From the IMG/VR virus record IMGVR_UViG_3300050025_000333, positions 1-31,999 of that record: a DNA stretch of 31,999 bases, one strand, 5' to 3'. The position numbers were made by a program, and so were the translations under genes. The notes below the pieces were generated by a model. It searched no databases. It had not been told where the DNA came from and saw nothing but the letters and a program-made list of their open reading frames with translations. Below, in pieces: positions 5,710 to 14,345 of this stretch. This DNA is from a virus. Position 1 is the first letter of the stretch. Each line of letters starts with the position of its first letter.

Positions 5710-6087
5710 ATGTGTAAACCAAATATCCAAAAGATAACAGTAAAGGCAGCAAAAAAGAGTATCTTCCCCAAGTTCCGCCATTCTTGTGCAATTGAACGCG
5801 GTGGCAGTATTATAGCCATTGGCGTCAACACTCCCAAGCCTAGAACCCCTAACGTCTCTTTTTCAACGCATGCAGAAATTTGGACCCTTAAACGACTGTT
5901 GACCATACTTGCCAGGCAGAAGAAGACCGGTAAGTTTGAGCTATATGTAGCGAGGATAGCTCCTCAGGACGACATTGCTTATTCGAGACCTTGTGAAAAA
6001 TGTATGGCCGCGTTGAAAGACTCTGGCGTGATTGATATTGTTCATTATACCACCGATAAGGGCGACTGGGAATCAATCGAAATTTAG
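5710..6087 (+). CDS. Cytidine/deoxycytidylate deaminase-like enzyme
   Basis: A 125-residue zinc-dependent deaminase of the CDA superfamily. It carries HAE at 54-56 (zinc ligand His and proton-shuttle Glu) and PCEKC at 94-98 (two Cys zinc ligands), with a strand-rich core between them. Deaminases of this kind convert (d)C nucleotides to (d)U forms and could feed dTMP synthesis along with ThyX in this phage; the exact substrate, free nucleotide or nucleic acid, cannot be read from the sequence. The frame is open upstream to 5509, but the ATG at 5710, seven bases after the previous stop, gives the right family length and is chosen. Confidence 0.75.
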   Translation: MCKPNIQKITVKAAKKSIFPKFRHSCAIERGGSIIAIGVNTPKPRTPNVSFSTHAEIWTLKRLLTILARQKKTGKFELYVARIAPQDDIAYSRPCEKCMAALKDSGVIDIVHYTTDKGDWESIEI

Positions 6088-6100
6088 CTGTCGATTTTTC

Positions 6101-6129
6101 TTGCATTCAAATTAGACTCGATGTATACC
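6101..6129 (+). promoter_or_regulatory. Leaderless-type promoter for mini-ORF 6136-6183
   Basis: TTGCAT at 6101-6106, 17-base spacer, TATACC at 6124-6129, six bases to the ATG at 6136. The -10 to ATG segment matches that at 1083-1100 base for base through ATGGAA. Confidence 0.7.
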
Positions 6130-6135
6130 TAGGAC

Positions 6136-6183
6136 ATGGAAGTAAGTCACTGCAGGCCCGTTTGTACCTTTGGTGACTGGTAA
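6136..6183 (+). CDS. 15-residue leaderless mini-ORF
   Basis: The ATG placed at the +1 of the promoter at 6101 opens 15 codons (MEVSHCRPVCTFGDW) ending in TAA 6181-6183. It is followed within a few bases by a second promoter for the next gene. It could be a leader peptide, a remnant of a longer gene, or a translated accidental frame. The promoter match is strong; the coding claim is weaker. Confidence 0.4.
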   Translation: MEVSHCRPVCTFGDW

Positions 6184-6186
6184 TGC

Positions 6187-6215
6187 TTGACTATCTAATA
6201 ACTCAAGAGTAGGAT
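6187..6215 (+). promoter_or_regulatory. Leaderless-type promoter for 6223-6870
   Basis: TTGACT at 6187-6192, 17-base spacer, TAGGAT at 6210-6215, seven bases to the ATG at 6223. Confidence 0.7.
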
Positions 6216-6222
6216 TAAACAC

Positions 6223-6870
<648 letters not shown>

Positions 6871-6932
6871 GTCAATCTTACTAATAGACCAATTATTAAC
6901 CTAGTGCGTTATTAAATAGTTGAGATAGGACC

Positions 6933-6961
6933 TTGACTTCACAATCGGCGTATGAGATAAC
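6933..6961 (+). promoter_or_regulatory. Leaderless-type promoter for 6969-7307
   Basis: TTGACT at 6933-6938, 17-base spacer, GATAAC at 6956-6961, seven bases to the ATG at 6969. A TTG within this -35 box is in frame with the gene, but the promoter position shows that 6969 is the true start. Confidence 0.7.
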
Positions 6962-6968
6962 ACTAGAC

Positions 6969-7307
6969 ATGGAAAACACAAACACAGCGCAAAACCTCGG
7001 AACCGCTCTTCTGGCCTTCGTTCTTGATAGCCAGCGCAAGATTAACGAAAAGTACAAAACCAACTACCCGAATCTCACCGTTCCTCCTTGTTTGGTCACT
7101 GCTCCTGGCAAGAAGTTTGTCAAAATCGTTTGCAAGAACCACCCTGACGACCGCGCTGGTAGCGCCTGGGCCTTTATCGAGCTTTCAACTGGCAACATTC
7201 TTAAGGCGGCTTCGTGGGCTGCTCCTGCCAAGCATGCCCGAGGCAATGTCTATCAGCCAGAAACTTGGGCTAGCGTAACTTCTTACGGGCCTGCTTATTT
7301 GAGGTAG
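6969..7307 (+). CDS. Unknown protein
   Basis: A 112-residue protein starting Met-Glu-Asn-Thr. Its middle (VKIVCKNHPDDRAGSAWAFI then ELSTGNILKAASW) is a strand-turn-strand unit followed by a basic, aromatic end that appears in small uncharacterised phage proteins. The start is set by the promoter. Its 3' end overlaps the convergent nuclease gene by 13 bases, so the two transcripts run into each other with no terminator between. Confidence 0.65.
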   Translation: MENTNTAQNLGTALLAFVLDSQRKINEKYKTNYPNLTVPPCLVTAPGKKFVKIVCKNHPDDRAGSAWAFIELSTGNILKAASWAAPAKHARGNVYQPETWASVTSYGPAYLR

Positions 7308-8248
7308 GCTCTTAAATAAACGATAGCTCCTTCAAAATTACTCTTAACCTCTTTGAATTGTCCGATTCCACAATTACACCCTTGACACAAATATCCACGG
7401 ATCATCAACGTCTTGTGACAATGGTCTAAACAAGCCCTGTTAACCCGCAAATCTTTAAAACAAATCTTGCACATAAAATCTTGAGCAATAAGAAGCTTTT
7501 GCTTTAAAACCCTAGGAACCCATTTCTTGTAGTATATCTTTAGCAACGGTAGGTCTAAGTATTTTACAGCGTGTTCTATTGTAAGATAGTTGTCATTAAA
7601 ATAACCCAAAGCATTGTTACAAGAAAAACACAAAAAACCGCGCGGCTTACCTGTAACATGGTCGTGATCTAAATACAAGTCTCTATCTTGAGGCCCAGGT
7701 ATCCATTTACAAATAGCACAAGCACCTCCCTGAGCCTTCGTAGTGGCATTGATCCACTCTGGTGAAACACCGTAAAGGCGCCTCCTGTTCCTTATAGAGG
7801 CACACATCTTACAATAGTCGTTAAGGCCATCCTTATTTCCAAAATTTCTATTAAACTCCAAACCAGTACGACGTATTTTGCACCCAGGACATGTTTTAAA
7901 ATCAGGGACAAGAATATCTACTCTTGCTTTGTATTTTTCTTTTTGTTCTTTCTTTCTTTTCGCTGAACACTCCTTACAATAACAATCAAGGCCCGTTAAG
8001 CTTCTTTTATTCCTAAAGAACTCCGAGCTAGGTTTTTCTAATCCACACCCAAAACACAGCTTAAGAGCCGGTATAATGACAGATTCCCTCCCTTTATTAT
8101 TCTCCCCGCACACCTTGTTTGCTTTGGCTTGGCACTCCTTACAGAGATATTGAAGTCCGTCTCTGCTGCTACTCTCTTTACTAAATGCAGAAGTTGGCTT
8201 CTCGACCTTGCATTTTGCGCAAGTTTTTATTAAAATATCGACACACAT
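7295..8248 (-). CDS. Zinc-ribbon array nuclease with two endonuclease VII/HNH domains
   Basis: A 317-residue protein. Residues 10-150 hold three zinc-ribbon units of the form CxxC...K...F...DGL..CKxC, starting at Cys 10, 65 and 120, an exact 55-residue period. Two nuclease modules follow: residues 177-230 with DHDH at 194-197, RGFLC and CNNALG, and residues 260-312 with DHCH at 275-278, RGYLC and CNCGIG. Both match the recombination endonuclease VII type of HNH fold (CxxC...DHxH...RGxLCxxCN..LG). Family members cut DNA branches or act as free-standing homing enzymes; the zinc array probably binds DNA. It has its own leaderless promoter on the minus strand. Confidence 0.85.
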   Translation of the reverse strand: MCVDILIKTCAKCKVEKPTSAFSKESSSRDGLQYLCKECQAKANKVCGENNKGRESVIIPALKLCFGCGLEKPSSEFFRNKRSLTGLDCYCKECSAKRKKEQKEKYKARVDILVPDFKTCPGCKIRRTGLEFNRNFGNKDGLNDYCKMCASIRNRRRLYGVSPEWINATTKAQGGACAICKWIPGPQDRDLYLDHDHVTGKPRGFLCFSCNNALGYFNDNYLTIEHAVKYLDLPLLKIYYKKWVPRVLKQKLLIAQDFMCKICFKDLRVNRACLDHCHKTLMIRGYLCQGCNCGIGQFKEVKSNFEGAIVYLRAYLK

Positions 8249-8254
8249 ACAAAT

Positions 8255-8283
8255 ATTATACCACTATTTTCTCTGGTCTGCAA
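8255..8283 (-). promoter_or_regulatory. Leaderless-type promoter for the two-domain nuclease
   Basis: On the minus strand, TTGCAG (8283-8278), a 17-base spacer and a perfect TATAAT (8260-8255), then six bases to the ATG at 8248. Same geometry as on the plus strand. It lies in the 3' end of the head-protein gene. Confidence 0.8.
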
Positions 8284-9049
8284 TAATGTTGTACCCAGGC
8301 TCTACATAACTCAATGAGCCATTTTTAAACCCATAGCCTGGCATAATAGAGACGAGACTGTGTCTACAATGAGGATGACAACCTGCGACACAAGGGCTGG
8401 AGTCTCCCCGCTTGAAGTATACGTGACGCAATTCTGAAGTTAGCCAAGCCCTAGGCGTTACACCGTCTGGCAAAAAGAAAATGCGCTTACACTCTCCACA
8501 TGTATGAGCGTCGTTTGGACCCAAAAAAGCTATCACGGGGTCAGAGATGCCTACTACCGCATTTATCTTACTTATTGCATCAAGGGTTGATAAATTCCTA
8601 CCTCTCGTGCTTTCGGTATCGATTACTTTCTCCACGTCCTGTCCCACTTTGTCAAAGGCAGTTTCTAAAGCCTTGCCTAAAACGTTCTCAGGGTCCGCTT
8701 TAGCACTCCCCTGCTCGGCCTCATGAAGGTACGCTTGGACCTCATGTAACACTCGCGCCTTAGCCAACTCTCTATGTGCATCTAGGTAAGACTCAACTCC
8801 TTTTTCAACAGACTCATAGAGCTTCCCATTGGGAGGCATGCCCTCTGACCTAGCTGCATTGTCAAACATCCCTTTGAGACTGAGATCGGTTCTATAATCC
8901 GCTGCCCTATCTGGCAATGTGACGCCAAATCGGATTGCTTTACCTTCAAATTCTCTTCCCAAAAACCGTCGCTTTGCGCGATTGAACAACGAATCTATCG
9001 CTCTTCCCACTGCTTTGATGGCAGGTTTGCTCAGAATAAATTTAAGCAT
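8264..9049 (-). CDS. Mu F-like minor head / head morphogenesis protein
   Basis: A 261-residue protein next to the portal gene. Its C-terminal third (DAHTCGECKRI..LPDG near residues 182-197, then SSPCVAGCHPHCRH near 217-230) has the Cys/His pattern of the phage Mu gpF-like head morphogenesis family, where this domain sits in minor capsid proteins. The N-terminal half is helical. It likely goes into the head with the portal, helping assembly or DNA ejection. The start ATG at 9049 overlaps the portal stop by one base, so the genes are co-translated in a structural operon. Confidence 0.75.
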   Translation of the reverse strand: MLKFILSKPAIKAVGRAIDSLFNRAKRRFLGREFEGKAIRFGVTLPDRAADYRTDLSLKGMFDNAARSEGMPPNGKLYESVEKGVESYLDAHRELAKARVLHEVQAYLHEAEQGSAKADPENVLGKALETAFDKVGQDVEKVIDTESTRGRNLSTLDAISKINAVVGISDPVIAFLGPNDAHTCGECKRIFFLPDGVTPRAWLTSELRHVYFKRGDSSPCVAGCHPHCRHSLVSIMPGYGFKNGSLSYVEPGYNIIADQRK

Positions 9050-12000
9050 TACTTTGCCTTAGGGCTCATTTGCCTAGCTGTATCTAAAATCTCTCTAGTT
9101 GCGTCCTTAATATCTCTTTCAAATCCACGGGTGAACCATTCCACTGTTTTTTTATGCTGGTCTAGAATTTTGCGTTTTTCAGGAGGTAGGTTATTCTCAC
9201 TCTTCTGCATTAGGTCCCAAGCCATTGAGACAGCCTTCCCTAAATCGTTTGCACTTGGAGCTGGCGTTTGTGGAGCTTGCTGTGAAGACTCACTGCGCTG
9301 TTTTTCAGTCTGGTCGTCTCCTGGATTCTCTCTTTGTGGCCCCTCTCCACCTCCAGAGCTATCATCTGGCGCCCCGCCGCCCCCACCTGGCTGTCCTCCC
9401 CCTCCACCACCGTCTTGCGGGCCTTGGGCTTGCTGCTGGGCTTGTTGCTGTTGAGCTTGGGCCTGCATCTCCATCTGCTTTACCTGCAACCAAACCGGAT
9501 TCATAGAAAATTGCCATTGGGGGTCTTTTGAAGCCCCTTTGTGACCAAAGAAATGTTCCTTGATATCCCCAACCAAAAAATACTTGTCTAGAATGGCTTG
9601 ATAGGCTGGATTAAGGAGGAATTCCCCACCCCATTCCTTACCTACGGGGGTCTTCTCAACCTTTTGTAGGATATCGTCCATTGTTCCGTAAATTTCGCCA
9701 ACTGATTCTAATCTAGTCGCTTCCTTCTCTGGACTGTCTGCGTCAAGTCCCATTAAGCTAACGCGAGCCTTCTTGGCTAAATCGGCATCAATTAGAGGGA
9801 ACAACTCAGCGTTGATAAAATCTTCAAATGAAGCCAATAGGGGCCGAATACCAACGTCTCTAGAGGCCTCCAACTTGTACTCATTGTTACTTTCAGATAG
9901 CGCTTGACTTGCCGTTCCTCTAGACAAATAAGACCAACCGGGCAATTCGTCGGGTGACATCATGAATGCGGTAAGGATTTCCCTAGCATTCATATCGGTT
10001 AAGTACTGAAACTCAGCGTCGCGGCCTCCGCCAGCATCAATTGGCTGCCAAGTAATTTCGCCATCTGTTGGAACACCAAAGACCGGCATTCTCCATGAAT
10101 TGTGACTTCGTGCGGCATTTACCATGAAAGCGTGGTTTTTATCAGACACCTCCATGTCATACATTTCTACCTTAACACCAACAGTACCTATCTCAACGAT
10201 TGGCTCAAAGCAAAAATCATTCATCCATTCAGGAATTTCTACTTGAGCAATTTTCATATAGTTCATCAATCTGTTTAGACTACATGAATTATCTCCACGA
10301 AGAACAGCGTCGATATCCATCTGTTGACGCTTAGTAAACACCCGAACCGAACCTAAATTGTGAGTGCTCCCTCCACGAGGAAGCTTGGTCTTACCCTTAA
10401 CCATCTTGAGGTACCTTACAATTACAGATCTAGCAATTGAACTAGACGTACCCCAATCCTTATTGGTTCCCTTAGGCTGACGTGGTTGTTTGTGGGGCTG
10501 TAGGAACCCCACTCTTTCAAAGAATTCCTTACGATCCTTCACACGAAGGACGCTCTTACTTTCTACAATCTCTCTTCCTGGACCTAAAATTTTAATCTTA
10601 GTTCGTCCTTCGGAAAGGGTACAACGAATGCCAGACGCAGCTAACAAGAGTTTGACACTATCCCTCATTGATTCGCTAGCGATAGTAATACATGGGCTGA
10701 TCAATTTATGGTTATTACCATCGGCTGAAAACAAGCCCTTAAGATAAGAACAGCGCAATTCATCGTTGATACTATAAATCCACGAAGGAACATTTTTCCC
10801 TTCGTCACTATAATTAAATCCAAGACCGCCAATGGCCCTCCCAACGTCCACAGAATAGCAACGAATAGAGGTTCTAACAGCTGCACAAGACTTAAAACCA
10901 TACCTAGCCTTAATCTTTTCCTGTTCCTCTATCGATATCTCCTGATCTACAATCCTTACGTTTACCCCAAAATCTTTCAAAATCTTGGCGTGTCTTTCTC
11001 TAACGTCTAACTCTTTTTCATGATGATAGTACAAGGTCAAACCACTATCATTAATGCACCCGTCTCCGCTCATCCACCCAAGAACCTCCATAAACTCTGG
11101 AGTAATCTTCTTACCGTTAAACAAAGGGGCTTCGCCGCCCTCTATAGGCCTCTTGTTGATAGCTACAAAATCCCCTACCTTAAGCTTATCTTGGGTTCTC
11201 CAAACAAAATCTCCGTTTTCGTCAATAATAGTAAACTTGTGATTTGGAGAAGTTTTCTGAACAAAGCCATTTGCTGTTTTGGTAGTTACCAGACTCTTTA
11301 AACCCGTCTTATATGCGGTAGCCTTCTCCCAATTTGTACCTGTCCAAACATCAATTTTATCAACGCCCTTAACCTTATTCTCCAATTCAGCAATTGTTAT
11401 GGCGCCATATTGTTTGGTCCAAATTACAGAAGAACCTTCTAGACAGTTAGCGCTGGAATTTATACTTGCATTGAACTGCTGCTTTATTTGATGGATCATT
11501 TGGGGCGATGCATCGTCAGACTTGAGAATAAGCATGCCTCTAGTAGCTCTACCACTCTGAAAATAAAGCTTATTGTGGGTAGTGATGTTGATATGTGTTG
11601 TAATTGCCGTAATTACAGTATCAATAGGCGTTACAGGATAGCCATCAAGTTCTACGTCTGGTACAGGGTAGAAATTGTAGACCTTCATTTCGTCTGAAGT
11701 GAAGACCTGCTTTGGTGTACCATCAATTACTTGAACCCAAGCGTATTTGTCATTGTCGTTCCAACGCTCTGGTACTAGCTTTTCACCAGTAAGCTTGCAC
11801 AACAAATGATAGGCCTCTTTACGAATCGATTCTTGGCCAGTCTTATCGGTAGTCGCTCTATAAATGGTTCCCGCATCCGTACAAACGAAGTGGCTAAAGC
11901 GTTTTTCAGAAGAGCCTTCGTCCTGGGCGTGTACAATTTCAGTAGCGATACGACCACAAACAACTGCACTACGAGCAGATAGACCTAGATATTCTGAGAA

Positions 12001-12513
12001 TGTCCTTTGGTGCTCTGTTTCAACGCCTTCAGTATGTCCACAAGTAGAAAGCAACTTAATGGCTCGTTCTACCTGCTTAGCAAAAGCGTCTTTACCTTCT
12101 TGGTCTAGCTTGTCTAGAGTACCGGTATTTGGTTTGATAACGAAACCTGGAGAGAATCTATCTGGCCTGGGCCTACCAAATGAAGTAAGGTGGTTCTGCC
12201 TAGCTCTTACAATTGAAGCAACTAAAGAATCCTGTATAGCAATTCGTTTAAGAACCGAGTCCGGTACTAGTCTTAGCTTAGCGTGATAAACACCAGCAAA
12301 GTTGTTTACCTGGGTTGGATCAGTCTCAAAGGCTAATCTCGAAATTTCGTTATTGTTGCCGTTGAGGATATTGAGAATCGACTTGGTGATAGTTGGCTTG
12401 TCTTCATTCTTGCCGGTTCTAATGTCTACAATAGACTTGGCTAACTGTTCTTGGAATTCGGCTTCGCCTTCGCCAAGACCATACACAATTGAAGGTGTTT
12501 TAGTTTTGCGCAT
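9049..12513 (-). CDS. Portal protein with an in-frame intein
   Basis: A 1154-residue precursor; without the intein (residues 357-805) it is 705 residues, a normal portal size. The portal ring lies at one head vertex, is the DNA gate and docks the terminase. Evidence: C-extein segment with MNAREILTAFMMSPDELPG and a GTASQALSESNNEYKLEASR helix, followed by a long stem-like region and inhibitor-like tail, as in other portals; neighbours are a Mu F-like head protein and the terminase. The tail is low complexity: residues 1017-1060 are Gln- and Gly-rich. It starts three bases after 12516-13499. The intein must be removed for a functional ring, since it would sit in the body of the protein. Confidence 0.8.
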   Translation of the reverse strand: MRKTKTPSIVYGLGEGEAEFQEQLAKSIVDIRTGKNEDKPTITKSILNILNGNNNEISRLAFETDPTQVNNFAGVYHAKLRLVPDSVLKRIAIQDSLVASIVRARQNHLTSFGRPRPDRFSPGFVIKPNTGTLDKLDQEGKDAFAKQVERAIKLLSTCGHTEGVETEHQRTFSEYLGLSARSAVVCGRIATEIVHAQDEGSSEKRFSHFVCTDAGTIYRATTDKTGQESIRKEAYHLLCKLTGEKLVPERWNDNDKYAWVQVIDGTPKQVFTSDEMKVYNFYPVPDVELDGYPVTPIDTVITAITTHINITTHNKLYFQSGRATRGMLILKSDDASPQMIHQIKQQFNASINSSANCLEGSSVIWTKQYGAITIAELENKVKGVDKIDVWTGTNWEKATAYKTGLKSLVTTKTANGFVQKTSPNHKFTIIDENGDFVWRTQDKLKVGDFVAINKRPIEGGEAPLFNGKKITPEFMEVLGWMSGDGCINDSGLTLYYHHEKELDVRERHAKILKDFGVNVRIVDQEISIEEQEKIKARYGFKSCAAVRTSIRCYSVDVGRAIGGLGFNYSDEGKNVPSWIYSINDELRCSYLKGLFSADGNNHKLISPCITIASESMRDSVKLLLAASGIRCTLSEGRTKIKILGPGREIVESKSVLRVKDRKEFFERVGFLQPHKQPRQPKGTNKDWGTSSSIARSVIVRYLKMVKGKTKLPRGGSTHNLGSVRVFTKRQQMDIDAVLRGDNSCSLNRLMNYMKIAQVEIPEWMNDFCFEPIVEIGTVGVKVEMYDMEVSDKNHAFMVNAARSHNSWRMPVFGVPTDGEITWQPIDAGGGRDAEFQYLTDMNAREILTAFMMSPDELPGWSYLSRGTASQALSESNNEYKLEASRDVGIRPLLASFEDFINAELFPLIDADLAKKARVSLMGLDADSPEKEATRLESVGEIYGTMDDILQKVEKTPVGKEWGGEFLLNPAYQAILDKYFLVGDIKEHFFGHKGASKDPQWQFSMNPVWLQVKQMEMQAQAQQQQAQQQAQGPQDGGGGGGQPGGGGGAPDDSSGGGEGPQRENPGDDQTEKQRSESSQQAPQTPAPSANDLGKAVSMAWDLMQKSENNLPPEKRKILDQHKKTVEWFTRGFERDIKDATREILDTARQMSPKAK
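10099..11445 (-). mobile_element. Intein with LAGLIDADG homing endonuclease in the portal gene
   Basis: Residues 357-805 of the precursor (449 residues). It starts with Cys after SINSSAN (CLEGSSVIWTKQYGAITIAE, block A), has TSPNH at 421-425 (block B with His), LGWMSGDG at 478-485 and LKGLFSADGN at 591-600 as the two LAGLIDADG-type motifs, YDMEV at 785-789 (block F) and ends ARSHN with Ser as the next extein residue. All residues needed for self-splicing are present (Cys1, TxxH, terminal His-Asn, +1 Ser). The Asp of each LAGLIDADG motif (484 and 598) also appears intact, so the homing enzyme may be active. Confidence 0.92.
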
Positions 12514-12515
12514 TT

Positions 12516-13499
12516 TTACTCTACGCTCAGAATTCTAACGGTTGCTGGAAGAGTCGACCGATTAGTAACAGTCAAGAAATAAACAGTGCCCATCAATTGG
12601 AAAACACCTTTCTTGTTAGGGTCTCCTGCTAATATAGGTTCGACCGTAAAAGAGCTTAGATTTTGGTTAATAGACACATCTAGATTTTGGTCAGTCTCAA
12701 GGGCAATCCAGGACTTGGCGTTACTAAAGACTACAATTGAATTAAGGCCTGGGACAACAGCAGGTGTGGGTGGAAGTGTGATACCAGAAACGAAGTCGAT
12801 TGAGCTTGCTGTCACACCTACGATTTCGTAAGTTTGAAGAACGACCGGGCTAAAGCCCGCAATTAGACTCAAGGTGTCATCAAGTTGAACGCCGTCAGAC
12901 GAAAACACCTGGAAGCTTGCGTTACTAGTAATTATAACAGTCTGCGCCAAAGCCGAATACACCTGGCCAGGATTCCTACCCAATACCAAAGTTGACGCAT
13001 CTGCACTTAAAACCGACCAAACTCCTTCATTCAACGGGTCGAAAATCGAAGCAGAATCGCCTGTAGAGAGCCCCGGAATAAAAACGACATCCCCGGCCAC
13101 AACTGAACCAAAGACCGCTCCAGCCGAAGCTGTGACAGCCACACACTGGTTTAACTGAGGGGTGACAGTGATAGTAGAGCTAGGCGTAAAGGTAACGCCT
13201 CTGTCGGTTCTAAAAGCTGGGGAATCGCCTGTACCAGTCCACTTAAGCCTATAACGATTTGATGCAGTGTTTAAAGGTTGTAGGGAGTACTGCGTTAAAG
13301 AATTATAACCCAGCGTTCTAGTACCATCGAAAACCTGCACCTGTGCAAATGGCTGGATTCTAAACGGTTCACAGCTGGCGTTGTCGACCGGAAGTCCTTG
13401 CATAACCCTAGACCAGTCGAAGGCCTTTTGCATAGGGTTGTTGCTTGCTGTGTCATCCTCGTAAGCGAGGAACCTATTGGTAATTGAAAGTGTGCCCAT
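12516..13499 (-). CDS. Unknown probable structural protein
   Basis: A 327-residue protein, rich in Ser, Thr, Val and Ala, with alternating short strands throughout (for example TPSSTITVTPQLNQC, AQTVIITSNASFQVF) and few charged residues. That composition is typical of beta-rich virion proteins such as head decoration, neck or fibre proteins. It is the first gene of the portal operon, three bases upstream of the portal start. No family is recognised. ATG at 13499 has AGGG just before it. It could be a head-tail connector or a surface protein. Confidence 0.6.
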   Translation of the reverse strand: MGTLSITNRFLAYEDDTASNNPMQKAFDWSRVMQGLPVDNASCEPFRIQPFAQVQVFDGTRTLGYNSLTQYSLQPLNTASNRYRLKWTGTGDSPAFRTDRGVTFTPSSTITVTPQLNQCVAVTASAGAVFGSVVAGDVVFIPGLSTGDSASIFDPLNEGVWSVLSADASTLVLGRNPGQVYSALAQTVIITSNASFQVFSSDGVQLDDTLSLIAGFSPVVLQTYEIVGVTASSIDFVSGITLPPTPAVVPGLNSIVVFSNAKSWIALETDQNLDVSINQNLSSFTVEPILAGDPNKKGVFQLMGTVYFLTVTNRSTLPATVRILSVE

Positions 13500-13516
13500 C
13501 CCTGGAAAGATTGTTG

Positions 13517-13545
13517 TTGACTAGGTTTGTATCTGGTGGTATTAG
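13517..13545 (+). promoter_or_regulatory. Leaderless-type promoter for the plus-strand island
   Basis: TTGACT at 13517-13522, 17-base spacer, TATTAG at 13540-13545, six bases to an ATG at 13552 that opens a 10-residue frame. It lies just upstream of the minus-strand structural gene and drives 13552-14344. Confidence 0.65.
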
Positions 13546-13551
13546 TAGGGG

Positions 13552-13584
13552 ATGAAAAATAACAAAGATAAAGGAATAGGCTAA
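13552..13584 (+). CDS. 10-residue leaderless mini-ORF (possible leader peptide)
   Basis: The ATG at the expected +1 of the promoter opens MKNNKDKGIG and stops at TAA 13582-13584, two bases before the next gene's ATG. The body of this mini-ORF contains AAAGGAATAGG, a Shine-Dalgarno site for the gene at 13587. Ribosomes starting on the leaderless ATG would pass over that site. It may couple translation, or be chance. Confidence 0.35.
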   Translation: MKNNKDKGIG

Positions 13585-13586
13585 TC

Positions 13587-13901
13587 ATGGGATGTTCACC
13601 TTTTGGAAGTAGACGCTGTAGCACCAACTACACATATAACGCACCGGCTCCCAATCCTGACCCAAAGCGTTGGCAGATACTAAACATCTACCAATATAAC
13701 AATGCGTATGTGCTCAAGGTAAGATATCTTGACTGTACAAACTTTGAAGGGATCAAAATTATGGTGTACAAGGGTCTATTTGAATCTTCCCCTGCCGAAC
13801 TAGACCCACATTTTACACCAGACGATACTTCACCCGTTGCCCGATATAAACCCGACGCTGAAGGCCTAGAACTAGCCCGAGACCTTGCGAGTAGGCTATA
13901 A
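13587..13901 (+). CDS. Unknown protein
   Basis: A 104-residue protein with a strand-helix pattern around YQYNNAYVLKVRYLDCTNFEG, which looks like a beta sheet with a compact C-terminal helix. It begins MGCSPFGSRRCS, two cysteines near the N-terminus. The AAGGAATAGG site at 13572-13581 sets the start. Its TAA overlaps the ATG of the DUF3307-like gene (TAATG). Function unknown; its operon partner is a membrane protein. Confidence 0.65.
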   Translation: MGCSPFGSRRCSTNYTYNAPAPNPDPKRWQILNIYQYNNAYVLKVRYLDCTNFEGIKIMVYKGLFESSPAELDPHFTPDDTSPVARYKPDAEGLELARDLASRL

Positions 13902-14344
13902 TGCTAACTACATTTGAGCTAATTCTATTGGGGCATTTGGTTGGTGACTATGTGTGCCAAAATCAGTGGATGGCTCAACGCAAAGGATCACATCTATTTC
14001 CATGCGTCATACACTGCCTTATTTATACAGCGTGTCTATGCGTTGCTGTCCCCGGTGGCCTAAATCTTTGGTGGGCGCTAGTTGTATTCTTGTCCCACTT
14101 CCCCATTGATAGGTGGTCCCTGGCCGACAAATGGCTTAAGCTAATCAACGGAAGAACACTCAAGGGATTTCTAGAACATGGAGAAGAGGGGCTAGAAGAC
14201 TTCTATTCTGTTGAATTCAAGCAAAACTACCGCATCTTGCGTGGTGGATTTGCGGCATTGGTATATTGCGTAGTAGATAACACGTTCCACCTAATCTTGA
14301 TGGTGGCAGGATTTAACCTTCTAAAACACCTTGGGTTAATGTAG
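13901..14344 (+). CDS. DUF3307-like membrane protein
   Basis: A 147-residue protein with hydrophobic segments at about 5-20, 33-60 and 115-142, that is three or four membrane spans. The N-terminal HLVGDYVCQNQWMAQRKGS and CVIHCLIYTA segments match the DUF3307 layout (H-x3-D...Q..W...K....H...Y). These proteins appear in many phages and bacteria and their function is not known. It starts in the TAATG overlap and ends two bases before the convergent terminase gene. Confidence 0.7.
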   Translation: MLTTFELILLGHLVGDYVCQNQWMAQRKGSHLFPCVIHCLIYTACLCVAVPGGLNLWWALVVFLSHFPIDRWSLADKWLKLINGRTLKGFLEHGEEGLEDFYSVEFKQNYRILRGGFAALVYCVVDNTFHLILMVAGFNLLKHLGLM

Positions 14345-14345
14345 C

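Noticed and set aside
6933-6968. TTG start at 6933 for the gene ending at 7307
   Set aside because: That TTG is part of the -35 box; the ATG at 6969 has the spacing seen at the other leaderless genes.
7287-7312. Weak GCCT/AGGC hairpin at the convergent gene ends as a terminator
   Set aside because: Only four base pairs and no T-run.
9131-9531. Several plus-strand frames opposite the portal C-terminus
   Set aside because: They read the complement of the Gln/Gly/Pro-rich portal tail (poly-Pro, poly-Cys) and have no family features.
11864-12286. Open frame of 140 codons opposite the portal N-terminus
   Set aside because: Antisense to a well-supported gene with no ribosome site or promoter.
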